This document shows positions 63,859-64,000 of a stretch of 64,000 nucleotides of DNA, one piece after another. Position 1 is the first letter of the stretch, and the number at the start of each line of letters is the position of its first letter. Origin of the DNA: Leptospira abararensis (GTDB lineage: Bacteria; Spirochaetota; Leptospiria; Leptospirales; Leptospiraceae); the NCBI RefSeq assembly GCF_016918735.1, contig NZ_JAFFPR010000006.1, positions 35,199 to 99,198 of the forward strand, given 5' to 3'. Below the pieces are notes generated by a model that was not told where the DNA came from, made no database searches, and worked only from the letters and a program-made list of their open reading frames with translations. A program made the translations under genes and the position numbers.

Positions 63859-64000
63859 AACACCAAATCATATAAAAAAAATCTTATCTTTCTTCATGAA
63901 CTGCGAACTTTTTTATAAAACCGTGTTGACTGCTTAGGTTTTGAAATTACTTTGGTTTTTACCGCATGGATCTTTTCGATTCATGAAACCGGTAGCTTGC

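Larger units (their letters stand above)
63380..64000. other. Non-coding right end with nested inverted repeats
   Basis: About 620 bp to the window edge without a convincing gene; the short frames lack ribosome sites and protein-like sequence. It contains several foldable elements (63513-63600, 63794-63858) and a repeated pentadecamer-like motif (63727-63740, 63770-63787), listed separately. Confidence 0.5.

Overview
The window (about 40% GC, densely coded on both strands) reads as chromosome of a Leptospira-like spirochaete. The inference rests on a flagellar export operon in the order fliN-fliO-fliP-fliQ-fliR-flhB-flhA with a FliY-type FliN, on diderm genes (lpxD, Lol-type ABC genes), on many lipoproteins with spirochaete-style lipoboxes, on a bacterial XPB helicase, and on Leptospira-type hypothetical exported proteins. 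Species cannot be named from sequence alone.

Layout. 1-1430: end of plsX and fabG. 1550-6172, minus strand: a tandem PII-like protein, a double DUF1538 membrane protein and a surface rhodanese-like lipoprotein, wedged inside what is usually a continuous fatty-acid cluster. 6550-10726: acpP-rnc-nudix-aroB-mscS-MORN operon. 10750-12761: two membrane-anchored proteins of unknown function. 12822-18256: a Lol-type permease and ATPase, an McsA/McsB-like hybrid, clpC. 18283-24798: small membrane and TPR proteins, mtaB, a MacAB-like efflux set, metZ.

24758-35206 is the most unusual part. A minus-strand operon holds a catalytic-type rhodanese lipoprotein, a haem-less cytochrome-c-like small protein, an outer-membrane barrel, a rhodanese-like lipoprotein lacking the active-site Cys, and a pentahaem lipoprotein cytochrome. 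Upstream lies an XRE-cupin regulator gene; a 13-bp box (ATATATTGGATAT) occurs ahead of both the operon and the regulator. A few kb further on come a DUF4395 protein and, divergently, a tandem rhodanese coupled to a second pentahaem cytochrome. I infer a cell-envelope sulfur (or related chalcogen) redox system linking sulfur transfer to extracytoplasmic electron transfer. Two GT-C glycosyltransferases, a GT2 and a DUF2064-type protein are interleaved with it.

37738-43815: OmpA-like protein, lpxD, small proteins, and a 748-residue fusion of an AGCS-type symporter with phosphatidylserine decarboxylase, followed by DUF971. 43910-51002: flagellar export operon, then dusA. 52316-57186: XPB helicase, aspartate aminotransferase, SH3-like protein, alpha/beta hydrolase. 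57297-63379: dps and a GNA1162/CsgG-like lipoprotein, another hydrolase, and Leptospira-type exported proteins ending in an ankyrin lipoprotein. The final ~600 bp is non-coding and rich in nested inverted repeats. No rRNA, tRNA, CRISPR array, transposase or phage gene was recognised.
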